The notes under the pieces are model-generated. The model had not been told where the DNA came from and made no database searches. It was given only the letters and a program-made list of their open reading frames with translations. The position numbers and the translations under genes are program-made. Of a stretch of DNA of 64,000 nucleotides, positions 26,101 to 35,645 are shown in pieces. Every line of letters starts with the position of its first letter. Within the stretch, counting starts at the first letter, position 1. The stretch spans positions 68,033,436-68,097,435 of the forward strand of contig CM059564.1 of the NCBI GenBank assembly GCA_030386875.1. Reading direction: 5' to 3'. Source of the stretch: Morinoia aosen. Its lineage: Eukaryota; Arthropoda; Malacostraca; Amphipoda; Talitridae.

Positions 26101-27790
26101 ATTTTAGTCGTGCTTGCATTTGCAGAAGTGTCTCCAAAGATTTAATGTTAACAGAAAGTTCCAAGAACAGAATGTTGCCCTGCTTCGTTGATAATTTTGA
26201 GATCATTTACATGCTTTACAGGCTTAGATTACAGTATGCGCGTACATGTAATCGAGGTGACTTACTTTATATAATTTTATGGTTATATTTCTATAACACT
26301 TTGCTTTTTATTGTCACTTCGTTGCATTTTTAATAGCTTTAAGTGAAGCTACAGGCGCAGTTTCGCATTAAAATTCCCAAGATATAATAATTTACTTTAG
26401 AAAGTTTCCATCTATGAATTAAAAAGTGAGGAAAAATTTCCCTTTGCAGTTTAATTTCCATTAGAGATCAAAGTCGAATGGTGCAACGATGCTTCTGCTT
26501 TTGCACATTACAAAACAGCCAATTGACTCATCACTCGAGCTTTCCGGTTGCATTCGGGGCATCGCTCGTGTGTGTGTAAAACAACTTTTGTTACACACAC
26601 GCCAGCGATGTCCCGACTGCAACCGGAAAGCTCGAGTGATGCGTCTAAATTATTGGCTGTTTTGTGCTAAGTTGATTTTTTACTCACGGGATAAGCAAAT
26701 TAAGACCTAAGTTATACAATTCTTCCAACTTGAGTTACTCTCTGAGTTTTTTTATTAAAGAAAGAAATCTAATGACTGTATGTGAGAGCATACTTGTTGT
26801 AATACCTGCGTTAGAGACGGCCATGGTGAGGTAGAGAAGCTCTTTACTGCCTGGTCCTACTACGAGGTTGTCCGCTGGAAGCTCAAAGCCATCCTCAGCT
26901 GCGTGAAAGTTGACGATCTCTCTGCGCAGACTGGCCAAGCCTGGCCACGCAGGGTCAACAGGAAGGAATGAGCTACTGATTATTTCTCCGACCACCAATT
27001 AATCGCTGTACGACTGATTTCAGGAATTTCATTTATTTTCGATTTATAGGGTATTGAAGTGTTCGGATGAGCTGTACAACGAATACAATTTTTACTATGG
27101 GCAGAAGGAACGCGTATTCCAACAAAATATGTTTTATGGGCAACTCGTGGTCTTTCTCACCTCTGACTGGGAGGTACTCATTGCGGGGTGCCCACTGCTG
27201 CAGAGCCCGTACGAAGCATTGGGGCAACGGGAACGGGGATTGTCCAAACCCGAAGTTGTATATAGTTCTACCCGATTCCTGTAGCTCTTTTATCTGAGAA
27301 ATGACATTTGAAAACATGAGAGAATTTAATTACTCAAGAAATGAGAAAATAATGAAACTTTGGCATTAAAAGAAAAACGTCCAAGCATCTCTAAGAGAGA
27401 AATTACTTATTCATTTAATATTTCCACGATCTTCTTCATTAACTTAAAGTACAATTTTGGAAAATGAATTTAGAACTGCGGTACGATACCGCTTCAAATT
27501 GAAACGAAACAGGTCAAATTGTCTTAGATCACCTGCATCCACTACAGGCATGGTGTAGTAGATAACGTTACCCTGATTGGATAAACGAGGTTACACTTTC
27601 AAGCAAACATGAAATATCCGAGAATCTCTCACCAGTAGCAAAGCTAATAATTTTTCTTCTGGAAGTCATTCACTACGCGATGGTCCACACCGACCTGCTC
27701 GTTGAAGGCGAGGTTGGAGGCTGTTGAAGCCGTGCGGAGGTCCTCACGCAGCAAAAATTTCCCTTTACTCAAGAAAAGCTCGTCACTCAT
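10904..27790 (-). CDS. PLP-dependent class I/II aminotransferase, multi-exon gene
   Basis: Ten exons on the minus strand, each bounded by AG and GT with matching phases, join into 1287 nt (428 residues plus stop). In order the product has an N-terminal arm, 'YNFGFGQSPFPLP', 'YLPVRGLASLRREI', 'VGPGSKELLYL', the NPGNPSG signature (cofactor/substrate asparagine), 'VVLSDEIY' (aspartate that pairs with the PLP pyridine nitrogen, plus tyrosine), 'FSGFSKCTSAGGWRLGYA' (Schiff-base lysine and phosphate-binding arginine), and C-terminal 'DDDLSTRFCF' (carboxylate-binding arginine). All key residues of fold type I aspartate-aminotransferase-like enzymes are therefore present. No signal peptide is seen, so the enzyme is probably cytosolic. 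Substrate specificity cannot be inferred. After '...YSCAPAP' (end of exon 7), 10-14 residues normal for the family are missing, so a short exon probably lies in the 5.9-kb intron. Exon GC is much higher than intron GC. Confidence 0.9.
11630..11832 (-). repeat. Interspersed repeat family B, copy 1
   Basis: About 200 bp, the reverse complement of 31075-31270. Shared landmarks include 'TGCACAATACCCCACTCTAC', 'GAAATGGGTACC', 'GGCGTTA', 'ATGTATCAGGCTTGATTGGA' and an end near 'AATAAAGC.TCCGTAGAT'. No coding capacity. It sits in intron 9 of the aminotransferase gene. Confidence 0.8.
11930..12235 (+). repeat. Interspersed repeat family A, copy 2
   Basis: Diverged copy starting at 'GCCTCCCATACCAAAAC' with 'ACACCATTTAGTAT' and a degraded right half. 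Antisense to the host gene, in intron 9. Confidence 0.6.
12290..12662 (+). repeat. Interspersed repeat family A, copy 3
   Basis: Well-preserved copy: 'GGCACCATTTAGTATGGAGA', 'GTTTATGAAACAATAT', 'GCTGAAAAACAGGACTGGAG', 'GGAGCGCTAATTCTCATACA'. It lies immediately downstream of copy 2 in the same orientation. Confidence 0.8.
13336..13474. repeat. Two-copy tandem duplication
   Basis: A segment of about 60-75 bp ('GAGTAATGTAACTATTCTAG' to 'CATTTCATCGTTT') occurs twice with only a few substitutions. The internal 'GAGTAATGTAT' is repeated further. Intronic, with no inferred function. Confidence 0.85.
15051..15204 (-). CDS. Aminotransferase exon 9
   Basis: Acceptor GATCTGCTCAG|GGAACT, donor AACGTGGGG|GTCAGT. 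154 nt, phase 2 to phase 0. Encodes 'ELTSAGLHAVQSEAGYYFIL' then 'DFAPLRQRLQQRGISTGNQL' and 'LLEHANVG'. The G.Y.. strand and LL..A.V.. helix are typical of the C-terminal domain. Confidence 0.93.
15529..15811. repeat. 31-32-bp minisatellite abutting the exon 8 donor
   Basis: Nine tandem units of about 31-32 bp on 'CATCACAACTGACACACCGC' plus 'ATCACACACCTC'. They are increasingly uniform toward the exon. The last unit contains the exon 8 splice donor: on the minus strand real AAGTACGTGATGC aligns with unit AGGTGTGTGATGC. Confidence 0.85.
15809..15894 (-). CDS. Aminotransferase exon 8
   Basis: Acceptor TTTATTCCAG|AGCTTG, donor TGCTACAA|GTACGTG. 86 nt, phase 0 to phase 2. Encodes 'SLQHNSEELTRYLRDCRRIL' then 'AAVSQFCYK', the amphipathic helix that starts the C-terminal small domain. 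The donor lies inside the last unit of a minisatellite (15529-15811). Confidence 0.88.
17245..17555 (+). repeat. Interspersed repeat family A, copy 4
   Basis: Diverged copy with 'CAAGAGAGGAAAGAGGAAAC', 'AGTGCTAAAAAAATGACAGC' and 'CCTCACATTTTTTTCTTGCG'. Same orientation as the other copies, in intron 7. Confidence 0.55.
17637..17672 (-). CDS. Candidate missing aminotransferase microexon
   Basis: A 36-nt block with acceptor CTATGCAG|GTGCTC and frame VLESTAAFRRQD, phase 0 on both sides. It would fill the gap after '...YSCAPAP' where family members have V..AA..AF-like residues. The donor (GAC|GTTTGA) is weak and the tract before the acceptor is poor. Another block near 19438-19449 with a V...AA..F pattern is almost as plausible. 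Treat this as a hypothesis only. Confidence 0.2.
18600..21815. other. Intron 7 remainder, no recognisable element
   Basis: Short GC-richer blocks at 18830-19140 and 20200-20600 are open in several frames, but no protein is recognised. A poly-C run of about 16-18 nt followed by poly-A lies at 20685-20715. Confidence 0.4.
21816..21974 (-). CDS. Aminotransferase exon 7 (PLP lysine)
   Basis: Acceptor TTTCTAACAG|CACTAC, donor GCGCCC|GTGAGC. 159 nt, phase 0 to 0. Encodes 'YPEGTILFSGFSKCTSAGGW' then 'RLGYAHYPPHLAALQAAVVA' and '...TYSCAPAP'. The lysine in SGFSK is the Schiff-base residue and the arginine in GGWRLGY binds phosphate. The exon is strongly GC-rich. Read-through past the donor meets TGA within eight codons, so the donor is well constrained. 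Confidence 0.94.
23416..23706. repeat. Head-to-head Penelope-like fragments (inverted repeat)
   Basis: Arms of about 90-95 bp at 23416-23507 and 23607-23703 are near-perfect reverse complements around a loop of about 100 bp. Each arm, read toward the outside, has 'TTCAGAACACTGAGGATGGA', a short AT loop, then 'CCGAAACGT' and 'TTTTATATCATGATTTTC'. CTGAGGA followed by a GGATT/AATCC-type stem and GAAAC is the arrangement of hammerhead ribozyme cores found in Penelope-like retroelement terminal repeats. No reverse transcriptase is present. It sits in intron 6. Confidence 0.55.
23859..23949 (-). CDS. Aminotransferase exon 6
   Basis: Acceptor AACATTTCAG|CGTCGT, donor GTGCTCCAG|GTGAGA. 91 nt, phase 2 to phase 0. 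Encodes 'SVVCKSRSIVVLSDEIYARL': a beta strand ending in the conserved D..Y that contacts the PLP ring. Confidence 0.93.
24085..24124 (-). CDS. Aminotransferase exon 5 (40-nt microexon)
   Basis: Acceptor TTTTTTGCCAG|GTGGGA, donor CACTGAG|GTAAGC. 40 nt, phase 1 to phase 2. It completes NPGNPSG and continues 'TCYTSDELQAL', exactly the residues expected after this signature. Too short to find as an open frame, but the phase and motif fit are exact. Confidence 0.92.
24955..25305 (+). repeat. Interspersed repeat family A, copy 5
   Basis: The best-preserved copy: 'AAGGCACCATTTAGTATGGA', 'TTATGAAACAAGATCAATG', 'GAAAAACAGGACAGCAGTGA', 'GGGAGCGCTAATTCCCATAG', 'GTATCCCCCTGAGG'. Antisense in intron 4, its end only about 45 bp from the exon 4 donor. 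Confidence 0.85.
25348..25536 (-). CDS. Aminotransferase exon 4
   Basis: Acceptor GACTTGCAG|TGGCGC, donor AACCCTA|GTAACT. 189 nt, phase 1 to phase 1. Encodes 'VALLPVPAWTTYAPQA' (the P.P.Y-type substrate region with a stacking aromatic) and ends at 'LILTNPGNP', splitting the signature's serine codon across the intron. Confidence 0.93.
26512..26672. repeat. Foldback hairpin / MITE-like element in intron 3
   Basis: Two arms of about 65-70 bp face each other over a loop of about 10 nt ('AACAACTTTTGT'). The outer ends are 'ACAAAACAGCCAAT' and its reverse complement. The inner part pairs 'CACTCGAGCTTTCCGGTTGC' with its complement almost perfectly. Too long and too paired to be chance. Probably a small TIR element. 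Confidence 0.8.
26806..26940 (-). CDS. Aminotransferase exon 3
   Basis: Acceptor GGCCAG|GCTTGG, donor AACGCAG|GTATTA. 135 nt, phase 1 to phase 1. The split glycine codon completes 'PVRGLASLRREI'. Contains 'DNLVVGPGSKELLYLTMAV', the PLP phosphate-binding loop region. Confidence 0.93.
27161..27293 (-). CDS. Aminotransferase exon 2
   Basis: Acceptor TTTCTCAG|ATAAAAG, donor GTCAGAG|GTGAGA. 133 nt, phase 0 to phase 1. Encodes IKELQESGRTIYNFGFGQSP and on to NEYLPVR, the N-terminal family block that ends at the conserved Y..V.G before the large domain. Confidence 0.92.
27695..27790 (-). CDS. Aminotransferase exon 1 (start codon)
   Basis: The ATG at 27790-27788 has A at -3, and 32 codons run to the donor CAG|GTCGGT in phase 0. 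The sequence begins MSDELFLSKGKFLLRED. Reading past this donor meets an in-frame TAG near 27649, which supports splicing here. A possible acceptor (TTTGAGCAG) about 30 bp upstream of the ATG suggests a 5' untranslated exon further up. The N-terminal arm is poorly conserved in the family, so this exon rests on phase, the start codon and splice sites. Confidence 0.75.
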
Positions 27791-27904
27791 TTTTATAGTG
27801 TTTATCTCTAGAGTGTCTGCTCAAAGAAACCCAAACAGAAGAAAATGTTCAAATGGTACTTTTATTTAAAGTCGAGATTATTAAATTAGATTAAATAATT
27901 GGAT

Positions 27905-28225
27905 TGAGCCTCCCAAGTCACAAGTTTTTTTAAGATATGAAGGAAGGAGTCGCTCTTTAGAGATAATAAAATGAAGGAATGGGAATCTAAGCATTAGATG
28001 CGTCTCCATACCCTGCACGTGAAAATAACGAAACGAAACAAGTTTATGAAACAAGGAAATGCTTAAGTAGCAAAATATAAGCAAGATTGAAAGATGGTCT
28101 GTAAGATAACAGCAACGAACGCTAATTCAACAAAGAGTACTTTCGAACATCCCGCGCTGGACCACACATCCTCCTCATGAGAACGCTGATATCCACAGGT
28201 ACAATGGTTACATCTCCCTACGGGT
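27905..28225 (+). repeat. Interspersed repeat family A, copy 6
   Basis: Diverged copy just upstream of the aminotransferase start: 'GAGCCTCCCAAGTCACAAG', 'GAAGGAAGGAG', 'TTTATGAAACAAGGAAATGC', 'GAGAACGCTGATATCCACAG'. Same strand as the other five. Confidence 0.6.
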
Positions 28226-29755
28226 TGTTTCCAACCGATAATTTTCTTAAAAAATTAAACAATACACGATTGCCCACCTGCTAATAACAGAAGCTGCTCA
28301 TCGCCAGAAAGACAACGAATATATTTCTCAAAACATCATGGGATATAATTACTTTCTGTCTTTATTTTACAAGTGCATTCCAAAAACCATTTATAAAACG
28401 TAATTTTTTAGAAAGCAATAATTATTGGATAATAATTCTGGATAATAACTTAGATTCCGACTCAAAGGTACTTGTAAAGTAGCCCAACCCATCACATGGC
28501 CTGGAGTCTTCTACTGAACTTCATCTGACTGTATTTAGTTGTGCAGACTCGGCTCCAATATTATTTCGTGTCGTGGCACTCGAGGTACGGGAGAAAATAT
28601 TCCTTGCAATGCTGTAACTATAAAAGTTGAGAGTGGTTTTGTTCGATATTAAACGTTGATTTACAATGAATTAACTTGTCAGCAAGGGTAGGTCACGCTG
28701 TTCATTATTATTATCATGCTGAAAGAGTCACTAAGAACAAAGCAGGCATTTGAGAACTAAAAGCGAAGGAATGCCAAACGCTGACAATAACAGTGATTCT
28801 TTGACATTCAATTCACTGTAACTTTTAGACAGCAAAGTGACAGTAACTCATTGACAGAAAATTAACAGTAACTCTTTAATAATTACTCTGATCACTCAAA
28901 CTTTGTTGGAAATATTTTCCGTAATGCTCAGTCGTGCATTGACATTCGAAAATTACGAGACATCCTTTGCTATGTGCGACTTCAGTAGATGTTCTCAGTG
29001 ATTTCGTGAAGGCTGTTGAAGGCTGTATAGAGAAGGAGCGAGACTATATATGTCTAAACAAATGGTAACACGTAGTTTTTCGGGGCTGATGAGTCTTGAG
29101 TCCCAAAGTTTCCATTTTACGAATATAAATGTTGGCGAAACATTTTACGATCATATTTTAAAAATGTATAAGAAATCTTAGTATTTGAGAATCGTTCATA
29201 ATATCAGTGCCTTCCTACCGATCGACCGTCCTAAGGATCCAGTAGTAGAAATTTGCGTCAGCTATATTCCAGAAAAGGTGACGAGGTCCATTGAAAATGA
29301 AATGCACAGCATGCAAAAACTTAATCATGTTTTGATTCATTTTTAAACACACTATAATATTTATTCGCATCGATGCATTCCCAATTTCATTCAAAAATGG
29401 TTTCACTCATATGTTCATTCATAATCCATGCATGTTGCTGAATAAATCCAAGAATTTGGGGACTAACAGACCAAAAACAAAACATTGTGACAAGTTGGTT
29501 TAAAGGGTTTTAGACTTTCGTTTGTATCAAATTTAAAATAATTTCGCTCGAGGAACTGTTTCTGAATTTAAACTTTCTTTAGTTCGAATCTTGACATGGT
29601 AATGGTCGATGTCATGTAGAAGAATTTCATCATTCACTTGTGTAGTTTCAAATACTTCTGAGGGTAGAGCACACCACCTTTCTGGCTATTCGACTGCTCC
29701 GCATGACGCGATGCTTTCACTCTCTACACAACGCGACGCTTACACTCTCAGCAAA
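28226..29755. other. No recognisable feature
   Basis: AT-rich sequence with no long open frame and no recognised repeat. Confidence 0.4.
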
Positions 29756-29756
29756 A

Positions 29757-30600
29757 ATCAAGGCCCACACACCCTGCACGACACGAGACACACACCCTGC
29801 ATAACACGAGACACACACACCCTGCACAACACGAGACACACACCATGCAAAACACGAGACACACACCCTGCACAACACGAGACACACACACCCTGCACAA
29901 CACGAGACACACAGACCCTGCACAACACGAGACACACACCCTGCACAACACGAGACACACACCATGCACAACACGAGACACACACACCCTGCACAACACG
30001 AGACACACACACCCTGCACAACACGAGACACACACACCATGCACAACACGAGACACACACACCCTGCACAACACGAGACACACACACCCTGCACAACACG
30101 AGACACACACCCTGCACAACACGAGGCACACACACCCTGCACAACACGAGACACACACTCCCTGCATAACACGAGACACATATACCCTGCACAACACGAG
30201 ACACACACCCTGCACAACACGAGACACACACACCCTGCACAACACGAGACACATACACCCTGCACAACACGAGACACACACCCTGCACAACACGAGACAC
30301 ATACACCCTGCACAACACGAGACACACACCCTGCACAACACGAGACACACACCCTGCACAACACGAGACACATACACCCTGCACAACACGAGACACACAC
30401 CCTGCACAACACAAGACACACACCCTGCACAACACGAGACACATACATCCTGCACAACACTAGACACATACACCCTGCACAACACGAGACACATACACCC
30501 TGCAAAACACGAGACACACACCCTGCACAAAACGAGACACATACACCCTGAACAACACGAGACACGCACTCTGCACAAAGCGAGACCCCCCTGCACACGC
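29757..30600. repeat. 23/25-bp minisatellite (about 35 units)
   Basis: Tandem units built on 'ACACCCTGCACAACACGAGA' plus CAC, mixed 23-bp and 25-bp forms (extra CA or TA), with degenerate units at both edges. Open frames of 200-300 codons on both strands are artefacts of the repeat. Confidence 0.95.
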
Positions 30601-30726
30601 ATTTTAACACTGTCAGTGCATAGTGAAAGGAGGCAAGTCAGAGCACACAGAATGGCACACAGCCAATAAGTGAACACAGGGCTTAGTGTCGCACTCTGTC
30701 AGGTGTAGTAAACACGCATGAGTTAC

Positions 30727-30885
30727 GAGGTGCCACCAGCACAACACACATCATCAGAGTTGCTCACGAGGTGCCACCAGCACAACACAAATCATCAGAG
30801 TTGCTCACGAGGTGCCACCAGCACAACACACATCACCAGAGCTGCTCACGAGGTGCCACCATCACAACACACATCACTTTACGAC
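30727..30885. repeat. 41-bp minisatellite (4 units)
   Basis: Four near-identical units containing 'GAGGTGCCACCAGCACAACA' and 'CATCAGAGTTGCTCAC'. Only about 130 bp from the 23-bp array but with an unrelated unit. Confidence 0.9.
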
Positions 30886-31074
30886 TCCGCGCTATCTCTG
30901 CGCTAACTCCGGGCCTCCAGCATGGCCATGCAATGTCCTTGCAGAGATTACAGTTTACGAGGCATGCCACAGCATCGCAGTTGCGGAGCGGGTGAGGCTC
31001 TTCTACTGCATCGTGCATTGCTCTCAAATTATAACCCGCGCTCAGAAGATGGCAATATTTATGCCTAACGTTTC

Positions 31075-31270
31075 TCTGTTGGGTATGGGAGAAAAATTGA
31101 ATGCACAATACCCCACTCTACCCAAGTGTCTGAAATGGGTACCGGTCTTGACCGGGGGAAAGCGTCATGGCGTCCTGGCGTTAGTTATAAGGCATTTGAA
31201 AATCCAATGCACAAGGTGATATGTATCAGGCTTGATTGGAAATAAAGCTTCCGTAGATACCTTCATTATT
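31075..31270 (+). repeat. Interspersed repeat family B, copy 2
   Basis: Plus-strand counterpart of 11630-11832. It ends in 'GGAAATAAAGCTTCCGTAGA' followed by a T-rich stretch. Confidence 0.8.
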
Positions 31271-31719
31271 TTATTTTTATAACTTTGTGCACGTTTCTGC
31301 ACGAAGTGATATCACACTGACAACGAATTTTTGCAAAAAACAAATCTTTGTTCTTTCGAGTCTCGCAGTAGATAAGAATAGCAGTGTAGCAGAGCAGCCA
31401 CTTCTATGTTTTTAATTTTTCGTTGTTTATATTATGTTTTCGCGAGAGAATGGTTCGTAAAGCGTGACGAACAATGCAAAGGATCTGACACGAATTTTTA
31501 TCTAATACTTTATTAAAAGCTGCACCATTTAGTGTCAAAAATGAATGTATTTATTTCTGTTATATAGAAAATGAAACTCCCTCTTTATTGGGAGATTGTT
31601 TTCTGAAATTAGTTTGACCGAGATATTTACAAACATAAATTTTCAGAGATATAAGAAAAAAATATCGTTTAGGAGGTATTGAATGTTGCTTTTAAATCTT
31701 TTCAACAATGACTTGGCTG

Positions 31720-31900
31720 AAATTTTAAAAACCAATGATAGTACTTGTGTACTATCTCTATTGGCAATGAAATGTTTTTTCTTTTTACTCATGTGTGTGT
31801 ATCACACAGTGTATTAACTTTAAGATATTTAAAAAACAATGATTGTAATATTGTACAATCTCTTTTGGAAATAAAGTTTTTTTCTTTTTTCTTTCTTTCT
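31720..31900 (+). repeat. Interspersed repeat family C, duplicated
   Basis: Two adjacent similar segments, each with '(A)AA.CAATGAT..TA', a small palindrome around GTACTATC / GTACAATC, then '(T)GG.AAT(G/A)AA(A)' and a TTTTTTCTTTT tail. The reverse complement of the same unit occurs at 38447-38570. Confidence 0.65.
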
Positions 31901-32507
31901 TTTCATCGATGTAGTCCACCCGATGTAGTATCGGTTCTAGAACGGAATGCTATGGAAGAAAACGTATTAAATGGCAGACTCGAGCAGTCCGCGATAGAGG
32001 AGCAGCGCTCACGATTGTGGTGATCGAAAAAAAGAGAAAGAAAACAGTTTGTTTCCAAAAAAGATGATACATGAGACGTATCACACATGGGATTTTAATT
32101 TATTAATATACAGGTCTTTAATTGATAGACAAACCACGGGTTTGTGATGCAGAAGTTCAGCTTCAGCTTAGAAGTTCAGATTCAGGAAAGATTCTCTCTT
32201 CTCTGCCGAAAAATCCAAGTTCATCATTCTGAAGCATGGAGAAGTCAAGTACACTGCAGCAGTGAAGAGGGTTTTTAAAACAAAGTTCTACCCGAATAAT
32301 TATGGTAAGGTTCCAAACGTCAAAATATATATTTATTTTTTACAGAGATGATATCATAAATTACCATTTTCAACTGTCTACAGTAATAAATAAGGAATAA
32401 GTTATAGTTCTTGAGATCGTGAGGAGGAAAGGGGATGTATATCTGAATGAAACTTCTGATTACGGCGGCAAAAGCATGGTTTGAACAAAAACTACTTACA
32501 AACATAT

Positions 32508-35500
32508 GCCAGGTTTCTCCTCCCTTTGGGAGGGTAGCCGACATCAGGCCACAATCATCACCGTAAGTCACTAGGAGGCGACAGAGGTAGCACTGGCCGC
32601 ACCAGAACTGCCAGAATCAGCAGCAGCCCAGCACAACCATCTTCCACAGTCAGGCCCGACAGCCATAGCTGGTTTACCTCGACCGCTTCAGTGAGTGCAG
32701 CCCCTCCCCCCGCACAGGACAGGTCAACCCCATCACTCGCGGTCAGGCTTCCAGTACCGCGTCAAAAAATAAAATAACCTCCGTACGCACTGCTTCCACT
32801 CGCTTCTGTCCGCAGTCATCCCTCTCTCCGCGTACGTCCACTGCCAGACCCCTCTCATACCAAGCACGTTTCACCCCGTCCATCCGACTCATCCGTGGCC
32901 TACCTCGCATTATAATACCACTCACTTCCGACGTATAAATCTTTTTTAACAGCCACTCAACATTCATTCTTTCAACATGCCCAAACCATCCACGCGCTCT
33001 TTCATCCACCCGCCTGCTCATTTTTTTGACAACACCCGTCTGCCCCTAACCAATTCATTCCTGATCCTATCTCTTCTTGTTACTCCACACATGCTCCTCA
33101 AACACTTCATCTCAAACACATCCAGCTTCCTCCTCTCAGCTGCTCTCAAACCTCCAAGACTCTGCTTCATACAGCAAAACTGGCACGATTAAGCTTTCAA
33201 ACAGTCACCTCTTTGCATTCTTACTCAGACTCCTGCATTCAAAAAGTTTCTTCATTGCACCCAATGTATTGCAGCCTTCGCTCGCTTGATGTTCCACTTC
33301 TACTTCCATACTATCCTTCACAGCCACGTCCGACCCGAGGTACCGAAAATGCTCGACCTCCTCTAACACTTCACCATTCATCCTCACATCCAAAGTTCGA
33401 AACACTCCACTTCTTGAACATCTCATCACCTTAATTTTATTTAAATTTACCCTCAATTTACACCTTTCGCACACTCTACCAAACTCTGCAACCAATCTCC
33501 GCAGTTTTTCCTCTGAATCAACCCCAAGCGATGTATCATCTGCAAACAACAGCAGACACATTTCCCAATTCTTACCATTTTGTCCCACTTACTGCGCATC
33601 TTTTCCCAATACTCTGGCATTCTTTTCTCTCACTACACCATCCATAAACAAATTAAACAACCACGACGATATCATACATCCCTGTCTCACACCTGACACA
33701 ACTGGGAACCACTCACTCACCTCATTCCCTACTCTCACACATGCTCTGCTATCAACGTAGAAACTCTAGATCGCATCCAACACTCTCCCACCCACTCCAT
33801 GCAAGCTTACAACTTGCCATAGAGCCTCACGGTCCACTGTGTCATACGCCTTCTCTAGATCCATAAATGCCCAATATACATCTTTACCTTTTGCTAAGTA
33901 TTGCTCATTCACCTGCCTCACAGCAAACATTTGATCCACACAACCTCTACCACTTCTAAAACCACATTGTTCTTTTGCTAGCACAACATCCGTCAACACT
34001 CTCACTCTTCCAATTAAAACTCTTCCCAGCTTCCCAACGACACTCAGTAGACTTATACCTCTGAAATTACTGTACTCATACCTGTCCCCTTTCCTCTTGT
34101 ACAACGGAACTAAACACGCGCTACTCCAATCCACCGGCACTTTGCTAGCCTCAAAACACACATTAAAAAAAAGGAACCAACCATGCTACAGTCACATTTC
34201 CTCCTTTCTTTAGACATTCAACCGTGCAGCCATCCATACGTGGAGTTTTCCCATTTTTCATCACATCCAACGGACCTTTCACTTCAACACTTCTTATTCG
34301 ACTTCTATTCACTTCTCCAAACACAGGCATTCTAACATCACATCCAACAGCTACCACTCTCGCAACCCTATCATCCTCCACGTTTAGCAGTTCCTCAAAA
34401 CACTCCGCCCATCTCTTCCTCACATCACACCCCTCCACTAGCAACCTACCATTTGCATCCTTCACTCTTGCCTCACTCTCCACCTATCCTTTCCTAATTC
34501 TCTTCACTTCCTTCCAGAAAAAATTCCTTCTCTCCATGAAGTCCCCTCCCAACTTCCTCCCCCACTCCTCATCCGCCGCCATATTTTCTCTCCTGGCCAT
34601 CTTAGTACTTCTTTCTTCCCCTCCCTATACTCTTCGAAATTATGCTGGCTGCCCCTTTGCAGCCACCTTTCGAGCATCACCCGCTTTCTTCTCACAACCG
34701 TTCCTACTTCTCCGTTCCACCATTACTCCTCTTTCTAACCCCGCCTCCAATCTTCCTTACCCCACACACTTCCTAGCACATTTCTCCACCGCTTTTTAAA
34801 ATAACTTCCATTCCCCCTTCCACTCCACCAACCTCACGTACCTTCACCCTCCCATACTATACTTTCATTTTCTCCGATACTCATACTCTCGCTCAGATTT
34901 ATGCCACTTGTTTACATTTAACACCTCTCTTCCACTCCTTCATTTTACACCTCCCCATACTCTACTTACTCTCAACTTTCCTTCTATCAAGTAATAATCC
35001 GAAATCCCATTCATCTCACCATAGAACACATGCACGTCGAGCAAACGACCAATCACTCCCATGCTAACCAAAATATAATTCATCAAAGCTCTCTCCATTA
35101 TCACACCTCCATTCGTCCTCACATATGCATACTTGTTTACACCTTTTTTCTCAAACATACTATTCCCAATCCCTAACTCACTCTCAACACACAACTCCAC
35201 CAAGTATTCACCACTCTCATTCACCCCAGTTTCTCCATACCTACCAACGACAATATCCACCACCTCATCACCCACTCTCGCATTCAGGTCCCCCCATCAA
35301 CTCTACAACCATTCCCCGCTCTTGTAACACATTCGGACAGCTTCTCCCAAAACTCCTCTCTCTCCTCCCCACTTCTCACCGATCCCGGTCCATATGCGCT
35401 CACAAACACCCATAACTCTACCCTCCATTTTACTCGCACCCACATTATTCTTGCTCACAGCTCACCCCATTCAACTACTTTCTCTCCGATTCTTTCCCCT

Positions 35501-35645
35501 TTCACCCACTTCATTGGCCTGCTACCTATCGGGAAAATCACTAGAGATTCCCAGTCCTTTCACTCCGTCCACTTTAGTCGCCTCTTACGACACGCGGCGG
35601 ACCACGGTGGGAGAATTCTCGAAATCCCCCACAGGGGGCAATTTT
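32508..35645 (-). pseudogene. Non-LTR retrotransposon (EN-RT), decayed, possibly RTE-like
   Basis: Minus-strand frames in order. Endonuclease remnants ('AYGPGSVRSGEEREEFWEKL' at 35400-35280; 35275-34940 with 'SDYYLIEGKLRV'). A linker with 'WAECFEELLNV'. Reverse transcriptase at 34161-33205 with 'LVPLYKRKGDR', 'YSNFRGISLLSVVGKL', 'EQCGFRSGRGCVDQM', 'AFMDLEKAYDTVDREALW' and 'LLLFADDTSLG' (FADD catalytic box). The C-terminal 'ARGWFGHVERMN' with 'GRPRMSRMDGVK' at 33021-32743. Frameshifts and stops separate all pieces. The 5' end near 35600 contains the TAAGAGGCGACTAAA motif common at such elements' 5' regions. The 3' end lies just past 'CTACCCTCCCAAAGGGAGG' near 32520. The clade assignment is tentative. 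Confidence 0.85.

Noticed and set aside
29717-30677. Frames of 200-309 codons on both strands
   Set aside because: Produced by the 23/25-bp minisatellite and open in opposite strands and several frames at once.
34224-34799. 191-codon plus-strand frame
   Set aside because: Antisense shadow of the minus-strand LINE. The recognised reverse-transcriptase motifs are on the other strand.
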